This document shows, piece after piece, positions 1-5,740 of a stretch of 5,740 nt of DNA (position 1 is the stretch's first letter; every line of letters begins with the position of its first letter). This stretch comes from Anaerolineae bacterium (GTDB lineage: Bacteria; Chloroflexota; Anaerolineae; 4572-78; J111). Position numbers and translations under genes: made by a program. The stretch covers positions 1 to 5,740 of the forward strand of contig JAGRCC010000717.1 of NCBI GenBank assembly GCA_020433785.1, written 5' to 3'. The notes beneath the pieces were generated by a model, which was not told the DNA's origin, made no database searches, and worked only from the letters and a program-made list of their open reading frames with translations.

Positions 1-2
1 GG

Positions 3-725
3 CCCTATCTCAAGCGGGATAGGGCCATTTTGGTGCGCCACTGGAAAATTATCGTGGTGCTGGCCATTCTGGGGGTGACAACCTTCAACACGCTGGTTTA
101 CACCGGCCTGCAATATACCACGGCCCTCAATGCCCTGCTGATGCAATCGAGCATGCCGGTGGTGATCGTTTTGATGTCTTATCTGTTTTTTCGAGAGCGT
201 GTGACCGCCGTGCAGGCGGTTGGTATCGGCCTGTCGTTGATCGGCGCTCTGGCGATTGTGGCTCAGGGGAATGTGGCCATGCTGCTGGGGTTATCGCTCA
301 ATTTCGGCGATGTGCTGATTATGGTGGCTGTTTTTGGCTATGCGGCTTATTCATCGCTGCTGCGCCGGCGGCCCGGCCTCCACCCTCTCAGTTTTTTGGC
401 CAGTACCTTCATTGTAGGCACGCTTTGCCTAGCCCCGTTTTATGTATGGGAGAATTTGTCGGGCCGGGTGATGCACTTTGATACCGTCACGGCGTTATCA
501 GTCCTATACGTGGCTATCTTTCCCAGCATTTTGTCCTATCTTTTTTTCAATCGAGGCGTCGAGTTGATGGGCGCCAATCGGGCCGGCCTTTTTATCCATC
601 TCATGCCGATTTTCGGCAGCCTGATGGCAATGGTGTTTCTGGGCGAGCGGCTGTATTGGTTTCATGGTCTGGGCATTATGCTAATTGTATCGGGCATCTA
701 TTTGGCAACGCGTTTAAAGCGATAG
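3..725 (+). CDS. DMT-superfamily (EamA-type) transporter, 5'-truncated by the window edge
   Basis: This is an inner-membrane small-molecule transporter of the drug/metabolite transporter superfamily, most often exporters; the substrate cannot be read from the sequence. The frame is open to the left edge, so the true start lies upstream. A TTG at 30 and a GTG at 33 are possible starts, but the residues before them (PYLKRDRAILVRHWK) match the basic loop that normally follows the second helix of EamA proteins. About eight hydrophobic helices are visible. Three belong to the first EamA repeat (starting IIVVLAILGV, ALLMQSSMPVVIV and VTAVQAVGIGLSLIG). Five form the second repeat (GDVLIMVAVFGY through LGIMLIVSGIYLATRL). 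The family usually has ten, so about two helices are missing upstream. The sequences FFRERVTAVQ and FLGERLYWFHG are the typical [LF]xER loop repeated in each half, showing the internal duplication. The TAG stop is three bases before the methyltransferase ATG, so the genes are probably cotranscribed. The family is secure; direction and substrate are unknown. Confidence 0.9.
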   Translation, partial: PYLKRDRAILVRHWKIIVVLAILGVTTFNTLVYTGLQYTTALNALLMQSSMPVVIVLMSYLFFRERVTAVQAVGIGLSLIGALAIVAQGNVAMLLGLSLNFGDVLIMVAVFGYAAYSSLLRRRPGLHPLSFLASTFIVGTLCLAPFYVWENLSGRVMHFDTVTALSVLYVAIFPSILSYLFFNRGVELMGANRAGLFIHLMPIFGSLMAMVFLGERLYWFHGLGIMLIVSGIYLATRLKR

Positions 726-728
726 GTC

Positions 729-1499
729 ATGAGTACGAGTGACTTTTACAATCAATTGTCGCCATTTTACCATCTGATTTTTGCCGATTGGGAGGCTAGC
801 ATCCAGCGGCAAGCTGACCAACTCAACAGCCTAATCGAGGAGTTTTTGGGCGTCCAAGCCCAAACGATTCTCGATGTGTCGTGCGGCATCGGCACCCAGG
901 CTATCGGCTTGGCCCAACTAGGCTATCAGGTCGTTGCCTCCGATCTATCGGCGGCGGAGATCGAGCGCGCCAAAGCTGAATCGCTCAGACGGCGGCTGAA
1001 AATCGATTGGTCGGTGGCCGACATGCGCCAGGCGTACACACACCACCAACGTCAATTCGATGTGGTCATCTCTTGCGACAATTCGGTGCCGCACTTGTTG
1101 AATGATGACCTCCTCTTGACCGCCTTCCGGCAGTTTTACGCCTGCACTAAGCCGGGCGGCGGCTGCCTCATCACTGTGCGCGACTATGACCAGGTCGAGC
1201 GGCAGGGCCTGCAGGTCAAACCCTATGGGCTGCGGGTTGAAAACGGCGTGCGTTATCTTATGTTTCAAGTGTGGGAATTTACGGGCGATATTTACGATCT
1301 ATCGATGTATTTGGTGAAAGACGGCGAGGATAATGACGTGCACACCCAGGTCATGCGCACCCAATATTACGCCGTCTCGCCGACCACGTTGATACGATTG
1401 CTGACCGAGGCCGGCTTTGTCGATGTCGTCCGGCTAGATGGTCGATTTTACCAGCCGGTCATAATTGGTAAAAAAGCTGATGTGGTTGCTAAGATTTAA
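729..1499 (+). CDS. Class I SAM-dependent methyltransferase, glycine/sarcosine N-methyltransferase-like
   Basis: A 256-residue soluble methyltransferase, full length for the family. The order of motifs is standard: an N-terminal helical cap (DFYNQLSPFYHLIFADWEAS, residues 5-24), motif I ILDVSCGIGTQA (47-58, SAM binding), the acidic residue after the second strand (D72 in ASDLS), motif II VADMR (96-100), DVVISCDNSVPHLL (111-124), and KPGG (141-144). RDYD (151-154), FQVWEF (179-184) and a C-terminal FYQPV (240-244) are features I associate with enzymes annotated as glycine/sarcosine N-methyltransferases, which methylate small amines. The real substrate could differ, because many unassigned small-molecule methyltransferases share this layout. 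The start is the first ATG, 3 bases after the transporter stop. An AGG sits too close to it to be a good ribosome binding site, so translation may be coupled to the upstream gene. The 3' end overlaps the following dehydrogenase. Family assignment is firm; substrate class is moderate. Confidence 0.93.
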   Translation: MSTSDFYNQLSPFYHLIFADWEASIQRQADQLNSLIEEFLGVQAQTILDVSCGIGTQAIGLAQLGYQVVASDLSAAEIERAKAESLRRRLKIDWSVADMRQAYTHHQRQFDVVISCDNSVPHLLNDDLLLTAFRQFYACTKPGGGCLITVRDYDQVERQGLQVKPYGLRVENGVRYLMFQVWEFTGDIYDLSMYLVKDGEDNDVHTQVMRTQYYAVSPTTLIRLLTEAGFVDVVRLDGRFYQPVIIGKKADVVAKI

Positions 1500-2307
1500 G
1501 CGTAAACCGGAATTTTCGTACCGAACCATCGTCCTGACCGGCGCGGCCTCCGGGATCGGTCGGGCTTTGCTGACCCAATGGTCACACCGACCGCTGCGCA
1601 TCTTAGCCGTCGATATCGATGATCAGCAATTAACCGCCACCGTGCAAACATTAGCCGCGACCCAAGCCGAAATTAGGCGCTTAGTCATCGACCTCGCGAC
1701 GCCGGAGAACGTGGATCGCCTTTTTGATGAGGCGATTAAAGTACTCGGCTCGATTGATCTCTTCGTCGCTAACGCCGGTTTCGCTTACTACGAGCAGCTT
1801 GATACAGCCGATTGGACCCGATTAGAGCGAATTTTTCGAATTAATGTCTTTTCGCCCATCTATGCGGCCGTTAAGATGAAAAGCCTCAACGGATCGCGCC
1901 CGTACAAGGTCGTGATGACTGCCTCGGCGATGGCCTATCTGGCGCTGCCGGGCTATGCCATCTACGCCGGGACAAAAGCCGCCCTGCACCGGTTTGCCGA
2001 GGCTTATCGGTTGGAACTGGACGATCCGGATCGGTTGGCGTTAGTTTATCCCATCGCGACCCGTACCCAATTTTTCGCCGCCGCCGGGCCATCTATCCCC
2101 ATTGCCTGGCCAACCCAAGCCGCCGACCATGTGGCCCGGGCCATCATCAGCGGCGTCGAGCAAAACCGCCGGGCGATCTATCCCTCGCGTCTGTTCGCGA
2201 CCTATTTGTTTTTGGAACGATTCTTCCCGGCGTTGGGGGCTGTGGTGCAGTGGCCGGAGCGGTGGAAATTCAAGCGTTGGTTGAGGCGGGACGCTGGAAA
2301 TCGGTAG
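1480..2307 (+). CDS. Short-chain dehydrogenase/reductase (classical SDR fold)
   Basis: A cytosolic NAD(P)(H)-dependent oxidoreductase of 275 residues; substrate unknown. Using this start, the Rossmann glycine motif TGAASGIG is at 20-27, an acidic residue (D45 in AVDID) at the end of the second strand favours NAD(H), and NAG is at 98-100. The catalytic tetrad is complete: N122 (RINVF), S149 (MTASA), Y162 and K166 (YAGTK). About 80 residues follow the active site, ending in an aromatic and basic stretch (LFLERFFPALG, then RWKFKRWLRRD) that could touch a membrane or partner. The ATG at 1480 overlaps the methyltransferase by 20 bases. A TTG at 1465 would add MVKKL and lengthen the overlap to 35 bases. 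Neither has a clear ribosome binding site, so ATG was chosen on codon preference. The TAG stop is formed by the first unit of a 7-base repeat array, so the last residues (GNR) may be repeat-derived. It is probably translated from the same message as the two genes before it. Confidence 0.92.
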   Translation: MWLLRFKRKPEFSYRTIVLTGAASGIGRALLTQWSHRPLRILAVDIDDQQLTATVQTLAATQAEIRRLVIDLATPENVDRLFDEAIKVLGSIDLFVANAGFAYYEQLDTADWTRLERIFRINVFSPIYAAVKMKSLNGSRPYKVVMTASAMAYLALPGYAIYAGTKAALHRFAEAYRLELDDPDRLALVYPIATRTQFFAAAGPSIPIAWPTQAADHVARAIISGVEQNRRAIYPSRLFATYLFLERFFPALGAVVQWPERWKFKRWLRRDAGNR

Positions 2308-2352
2308 TTGGTAGCCGGTAGGCTGTAGTCAGTAGCCAAAGATCGGTAGTCT
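2304..2352. repeat. Seven-unit heptanucleotide tandem array, consensus GTAGYCN
   Basis: GTAG occurs at 2304, 2311, 2318, 2325, 2332 and 2346, each exactly in 7-base phase. The unit at 2339 has lost the motif (AAGATCG) but keeps the length. The three bases after GTAG vary (TTG, CCG, GCT, TCA, CCA, TCT). The array begins inside the stop codon of the dehydrogenase gene (TAG at 2305-2307). The heptad just before it, at 2297-2303 (GAAATCG), resembles the decayed unit, so the array may reach into the coding end. Degenerate heptamer arrays of this sort are known between genes in cyanobacteria and, as I recall, in other genomes with many short repeats. No protein is encoded here, and no function is evident. 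Confidence 0.75.
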
Positions 2353-2390
2353 CAAGAGTTTAGGTATAAGATAAGCAAAGGCTGAGATAG

Positions 2391-2418
2391 AGGCAAAGAA
2401 AGACCAAATTCTTCGCCT
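2391..2418 (-). terminator. Possible hairpin terminator between the convergent operons
   Basis: Arms AGGCAAAGAA (2391-2400) and TTCTTCGCCT (2409-2418) pair across an 8-base loop with one mismatch on the plus strand. On the minus strand that mismatch becomes a G-U pair, giving an unbroken 10-pair stem that starts 13 bases past the stop of the minus-strand regulator gene. No U-tract follows on the minus strand, so it is not a textbook intrinsic terminator. On the plus strand only a broken T-rich stretch follows (ATATTTTA, 2427-2434). An overlapping alternative stem pairs GCAAAGGC (2375-2382) with GCCTTTGC (2415-2422). The location between converging genes suits transcript ending, but the call is weak. 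Confidence 0.3.
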
Positions 2419-2431
2419 TTGCCTTCATATT

Positions 2432-4114
2432 TTACGCCACTAAGCCGCTGAGCCAGGTCAAAATCGATTTTCGGAGATCGCTCTCGTCGGTGTATTCAAA
2501 AATTTTCATCTGGCTGAAATAGGCCGGCACGGCTCGACCGGCGCGCTTCAAGACTAAGCAAGGCAGGCCGATAGCGTGGGCCAAGCCCAACTCATAAAAG
2601 ACGGTCGAAGCCGTGGTGGAGATGTCGATGATGGCCAGCCGGCTGGACAGGAGCGGCTGGCAAATGGGGCAGAAACTCTCGTTGGCCGAAAAATCAGCGG
2701 CGTGATAAATTTTCATGTTGAATTGGACTAACAGGTCGGCAATGGCCGATTGATACCAGCCCGGCGTACTGACGCCGACCGCCAAATAGACGTAATTCTC
2801 TTCGTCAAAGGCCTGGGTGATTTCCTCCAGCCGGTCGCCCAGATAACACCCTTCGCGGGGACAAAAACTTTCCGGCGGGTGAGACGTGCGGATTATCTCC
2901 GCCGGTGCGGCCGACTGCCCCCGGTTTTGCATGGCTTCCGGCAGATGCTGAGGCGCAATGACCCCCGCCTCGGCTTTGAGAATGCCGATCCGGATGGCCT
3001 CTTCCAACTCGCGCACGTTGCCCGGAAACGGGTAGTTTTGCAGCAGGTCGCTGGCCTCAGGGGAAATGGTCGGCGGGGGGCTGCCATCGAGCGCGTATTT
3101 GTCCAACAGGTAGCCGGTGACCAATAGCACGTCGTCGGTTTGGTCATCTTTTCGTTCGGCCAGCGGCGGCAGCTTGATGACTGTATCCGATAGATATTCA
3201 TACAACTCTGGCGAGAACAGCCCCTGCTCAACGTAGGTTAATAAATCGACGCTGCTGGTGGCCAGCACCCGCACATCGATATTACTGGCCTGCGCGCCCC
3301 CGATACGGCGCACCCGCTGGTAACGCAACGCCGCCAGCAGTTGGTTTTGCAGCCGCAGACTCAAGCCGTTAACGCGATCCAGCACCACCGTTCCGCCGGA
3401 AGCTTGCTCGAGTAAGCCCGGTTCATCGCCCAACGCGCCCGGAAAGGCGTCTTTTTGAAAGCCAAACAACGTCCGTTCCATGGTTGTTTCGGAGTAGCTG
3501 GCGCAGCTAACCAACACGAAACGTTTGCGTTTGCTGGCCAGGTGAATCGTCTCGCAGATCAGGGCCTTGCCCGTACCCGACGCGCCAACGATTAAAACCG
3601 GCTTGGTAGATTCGATGACCTCGGCTACTTGGCTCAAGACATCTTTGATAACTCGACTGCTGCCGACAAACTTTTCCGGAAAAGGGAGGTCGATTTTCCG
3701 CACCGGCGAGGCGTGACGCAGATAAGACAACTTTTGTTCGCGCACCTCAATGGCCGATTTGATCACCCGCCGAACGTGCTCATAGTCGAGCGGCTTAGTG
3801 ACGTAATCATAGGCCCCACGCCGCATGGCTTCAAAGGCATCCTGCTTACCCCCGTAACCGGTAAAGATGATGACTTGGGTATCGGGACTGCGCTCACGTA
3901 CCATTTCTAAAATATCGAAACCGCCGGTATTGGCCCCTAGCAGCTTAAGATCGGTGGCGACCACATCGAAAAGTTGCTGTTTCAGCAGCTCCGAGGCGCG
4001 TGCCACGGTGCGGGCCTTGGTCAGGTTATATTCCGGGCTGGCTAATCGAGCCGAGTAGATATCGAGCCAATCAGCGTCATCTTCAACTATCAGTACTTCC
4101 GCGATTCGTGTCAT
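2432..4114 (-). CDS. Response regulator: receiver + degenerate NtrC-like AAA+ + C-terminal TIR/NDT-like domain
   Basis: A 560-residue cytosolic regulator. Residues 5-123 form an intact receiver: acidic E11-D12-D13, phosphoacceptor D55, T85 (FTG) and K107 (TKP). Residues 147-393 are an NtrC-type AAA+ domain with a good Walker A (GASGTGK, 177-183) and sensor II (GNVREL, 365-370). Its sigma-54 loop GAFTGA is changed to DAFPGA (222-227), the Walker B glutamate is R247 (LDRV), and the usual two arginine-finger positions are S301 and Y307. It is thus probably unable to hydrolyse ATP normally or activate sigma-54. No C-terminal helix-turn-helix is present. Residues about 414-560 instead form an alpha/beta domain: YVYLAVGVS (441-449), LAIIDIS (493-499) and FYELGLAHAIGLP (506-518). 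This resembles TIR-like and nucleoside 2-deoxyribosyltransferase-like proteins, with E508 in the catalytic-glutamate position. Cysteines C418, C423, C482 and C485 may bind metal. The ATG lies in the last 32 bases of the kinase gene without a clear ribosome binding site, suggesting coupled translation. Receiver and AAA+ are certain; the C-terminal fold is inferred from motifs. Confidence 0.92.
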   Translation of the reverse strand: MTRIAEVLIVEDDADWLDIYSARLASPEYNLTKARTVARASELLKQQLFDVVATDLKLLGANTGGFDILEMVRERSPDTQVIIFTGYGGKQDAFEAMRRGAYDYVTKPLDYEHVRRVIKSAIEVREQKLSYLRHASPVRKIDLPFPEKFVGSSRVIKDVLSQVAEVIESTKPVLIVGASGTGKALICETIHLASKRKRFVLVSCASYSETTMERTLFGFQKDAFPGALGDEPGLLEQASGGTVVLDRVNGLSLRLQNQLLAALRYQRVRRIGGAQASNIDVRVLATSSVDLLTYVEQGLFSPELYEYLSDTVIKLPPLAERKDDQTDDVLLVTGYLLDKYALDGSPPPTISPEASDLLQNYPFPGNVRELEEAIRIGILKAEAGVIAPQHLPEAMQNRGQSAAPAEIIRTSHPPESFCPREGCYLGDRLEEITQAFDEENYVYLAVGVSTPGWYQSAIADLLVQFNMKIYHAADFSANESFCPICQPLLSSRLAIIDISTTASTVFYELGLAHAIGLPCLVLKRAGRAVPAYFSQMKIFEYTDESDLRKSILTWLSGLVA

Positions 4115-5714
4115 TGCATCTTGTTCTTTTCTTTAAAGGGGTAATAGGCGTAAAGTAGAGAGTGAATTTTGTCCCCATATCCGGTTGAGACTCAACTTCA
4201 ATACGCCCGCCGAGCCGGTCGAGGATCGATTTAACAATATAGAGGCCGGTTCCATAATTTTTTCGCTGTTTGGTGGTATACCTGATGTCAAAAATGACCG
4301 GTAGACTTTGAGGATATATGCCTTGGCCGGAGTCACTGACTTCAAAACAAACTTGACCGCGGCGCAGCGATGCGCTTAATTTGAGCGTTCCGCCTTGCGG
4401 CATGGCTTCTAGCGCATTCATCATCAGGTTGAGCAAAATTTGTTGGACCGCAATGGGATTAGCGCAGATCGGCGGCAAGTTAGGGGCCATGTTTTGCTCC
4501 ACGTCGACCAGCCCTTCGGCTTGGTCCTCGGCGCGATCCCGGATGCGGCTGCGCAGAATTTCCCGCACCGACTGCACGACCTGGTTTAAATCGACCGCTT
4601 CGCGGGCCAGATTCGCGCCGGTACCTAACCAACGCAGATTTTCTAAAAGTAGGCGAGCATAGGCGCAGTTCCGCAAAACCGTATTGAGAAATTTTTGATT
4701 GGCAATCAGGTATTCATCGTGCCGGGCTTCGACGGCGATATGATCCAGTTCGCGAACCATGGCCTCGATCAAGCCGTGACTAAGATTTTGAAGATAGGGT
4801 TGGTATGTTTCATAGGGCCGGGAAAAGCTGGGTAGTTCGGTAACGTACTTACTGATGGCCAACTCCATTTCTCCAATATCGTCCGGTTGAGAGGCAATAA
4901 ACGGTATTCTTAGATCGATCTCTCCGCCATTGGTGATCCGGCAAGTGCCCCCACTGAGAAAGGCTGTTTTTCTCAGCAGCATTAGCCCCAACGCCGTCGA
5001 ATTGCCTTGTAGCACACAGTTGGGGTCATCCAACTTGAGGAGATAATTGGCCGGATAAGACGGTAGGGTGATCGTTAACCCTAACCCAAGATTGGGGTTG
5101 TCATTACGGTTGTCTCTAACATGAATCAAATGTTTTGTGGGCTGATCGGAGTCAGCCTCAGCCACGCTGGGAAGCCGGCCGGATATGCCCTGGAACAGCA
5201 GCCACAAGCCCAGTGACAGCAGTTCACTATCCAGCCAGCCTTTCAGAGTGAGACCGGGTGGTTTACCATTACGTCGATGTTCGGCCATAACCACTTTATA
5301 GCGGTTGGCGCTAAACTTCATTAAATCCGGTAGTGAAATTTCGGTAACGGTACCATCGAAAAAATTTAGCGACAGCGAGGGTTTCAAATGAAGTAGGGTC
5401 AGCCCTTCGAGCAGATGGAGACAATACCGGGCTTGCGGTAGATAACTTTGCATAATGCCAAAGCGATTACGCAAACTGTGGACGATGTCTCGCGTTAAAG
5501 CCGTAAAATAAACTAAGGTAGCGGCCAGATCAGGATGAGTTTGGTATATCTCTACCTGATAGGCCAGGTCCATCTTTTGAGCCAGCAACACTTTGATACT
5601 GGCCTCTCGTATTTCATCTTGCCGGGATTGTTCCAGGTTCCGTATGGAAGAATTGGGGCCGAGGAATCGCTGGAGTAAATTATCCAAAATTGTAAAGTCA
5701 AAGGGTTTCGGCAT
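4083..5714 (-). CDS. Cytosolic sensor histidine kinase with two tandem kinase cores, the first degenerate
   Basis: A 543-residue histidine kinase with no convincing membrane segment or signal peptide, so probably soluble. The C-terminal ATP-binding domain (about 415-524) is complete: N-box QQILLNLMMNALEA (424-437, with N429 and N433), G1 DSGQGI (461-466), F-box-like VIFDIRYTTK (473-482), G2 YGTGLYIVKSI (487-497) and a closing GGRIEVES...GTKFTLYF. The helical pair before it (300-365) ends in a clear second dimerisation helix (VLRNCAYARLLLENLRWL), but its H-box is poor (LSHGLIEAM, H313). Residues 70-273 look like an older copy of the same core. H79 lies in DIVHSLRNRFG, a better H-box, followed by an ATP-binding-like tail (LDSELLSLGLWLLFQGIS, then ALGLMLLRKTAFLSGG...GGEIDLRIPF) that lacks the N-box asparagine and the DxGxG box. 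Residues 1-69 are helical with no recognised sensor domain. An AGGAG 11 bases upstream supports this ATG. The 3' end overlaps the regulator gene by 32 bases, so this is the likely cognate kinase. Confidence 0.92.
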   Translation of the reverse strand: MPKPFDFTILDNLLQRFLGPNSSIRNLEQSRQDEIREASIKVLLAQKMDLAYQVEIYQTHPDLAATLVYFTALTRDIVHSLRNRFGIMQSYLPQARYCLHLLEGLTLLHLKPSLSLNFFDGTVTEISLPDLMKFSANRYKVVMAEHRRNGKPPGLTLKGWLDSELLSLGLWLLFQGISGRLPSVAEADSDQPTKHLIHVRDNRNDNPNLGLGLTITLPSYPANYLLKLDDPNCVLQGNSTALGLMLLRKTAFLSGGTCRITNGGEIDLRIPFIASQPDDIGEMELAISKYVTELPSFSRPYETYQPYLQNLSHGLIEAMVRELDHIAVEARHDEYLIANQKFLNTVLRNCAYARLLLENLRWLGTGANLAREAVDLNQVVQSVREILRSRIRDRAEDQAEGLVDVEQNMAPNLPPICANPIAVQQILLNLMMNALEAMPQGGTLKLSASLRRGQVCFEVSDSGQGIYPQSLPVIFDIRYTTKQRKNYGTGLYIVKSILDRLGGRIEVESQPDMGTKFTLYFTPITPLKKRTRCNDTNRGSTDS

Positions 5715-5725
5715 TTGTTCGTCGG

Positions 5726-5730
5726 CTCCT
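5726..5730 (-). promoter_or_regulatory. Ribosome binding site of the histidine kinase gene
   Basis: On the minus strand AGGAG lies 11 bases before the ATG at 5714. It is the only clear Shine-Dalgarno match at any start in the window and fixes the kinase start. The regulator that follows has no comparable site, consistent with its translation depending on the kinase. No promoter can be judged because only 26 bases lie upstream within the window. Confidence 0.6.
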
Positions 5731-5740
5731 AGTTCCAGCG

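Noticed and set aside
945..1268. Open frame of 107 codons antisense to the methyltransferase gene
   Set aside because: It lies wholly within a well-supported gene, shows no recognisable motif, and its composition is that of a complementary shadow.
1465..1479. TTG start for the dehydrogenase five codons upstream of the ATG
   Set aside because: It is possible but has no ribosome binding site, lengthens the overlap, and adds only MVKKL; the ATG at 1480 is simpler.
2304..2352. CRISPR array
   Set aside because: The units are 7 bases with no spacers, far shorter than CRISPR repeats, and no cas genes are in the window.
2308..2431. Small RNA, tRNA or small protein gene in the convergent gap
   Set aside because: No cloverleaf, no promoter-like pair of boxes that I could defend, and no start with a ribosome binding site; only the heptamer array and a weak inverted repeat are visible.
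2750..3127. Open frame of 125 codons on the plus strand inside the regulator gene
   Set aside because: It is antisense to conserved AAA+ and C-terminal domain coding sequence and has no family features or ribosome binding site.
3629..4058. Two plus-strand open frames opposite the receiver-domain coding region
   Set aside because: Both are antisense to the receiver and linker, whose phosphorylation residues are all present, so the minus-strand reading is the real one.
2432..4114. Standard sigma-54-dependent transcription activator
   Set aside because: The GAFTGA loop, Walker B glutamate and arginine fingers are changed and no helix-turn-helix is present, so automatic naming as an NtrC-type activator would mislead.

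Overview
The window holds two blocks of genes pointing toward each other, separated by a 124-base gap at 2308-2431. Everything else is densely coding, with overlapping or nearly touching reading frames, as in a bacterial chromosome. By eye the G+C content is moderate, slightly above half. The organism cannot be fixed from the sequence. A free-living environmental bacterium with many multidomain signalling proteins fits. Chloroflexota (Anaerolineae-like) is my best guess and Cyanobacteria an alternative. It rests on the style of the two-component proteins and on a short heptamer array of a kind I associate with such genomes, so it is low-confidence inference.

Left block, plus strand (1-2307): the 3' part of a DMT/EamA-family membrane transporter whose start lies outside the window; a class I SAM-dependent methyltransferase close to the glycine/sarcosine N-methyltransferase type; and a short-chain dehydrogenase/reductase. 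The transporter stop and methyltransferase start are 3 bases apart, and the methyltransferase and dehydrogenase overlap, so the three are probably one transcript. An exporter plus two small-molecule-modifying enzymes suggests handling of a small metabolite, but the substrate is unknown.

Middle gap: a phase-locked 7-base tandem array (2304-2352) whose first unit supplies the stop codon of the dehydrogenase gene, followed by a modest inverted repeat (2391-2418) between the convergent genes.

Right block, minus strand (5714 down to 2432): a cytosolic histidine kinase followed, with a 32-base overlap, by its likely response regulator. Both are unusual. The kinase appears to hold two kinase cores in tandem: a first one with a good H-box but an eroded ATP-binding domain, and a second one with an intact ATP-binding domain but a poor H-box. 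The regulator has an intact receiver domain and an NtrC-like AAA+ domain that has lost the Walker B glutamate, the GAFTGA loop and both arginine-finger positions. In place of a DNA-binding helix-turn-helix it ends in a TIR-like / nucleoside-deoxyribosyltransferase-like domain with a conserved FYELG glutamate and four cysteines. The pair therefore looks like a two-component system whose output is not sigma-54 transcription activation but possibly a nucleotide- or NAD-related enzyme or sensor. This is the most interesting content of the window.
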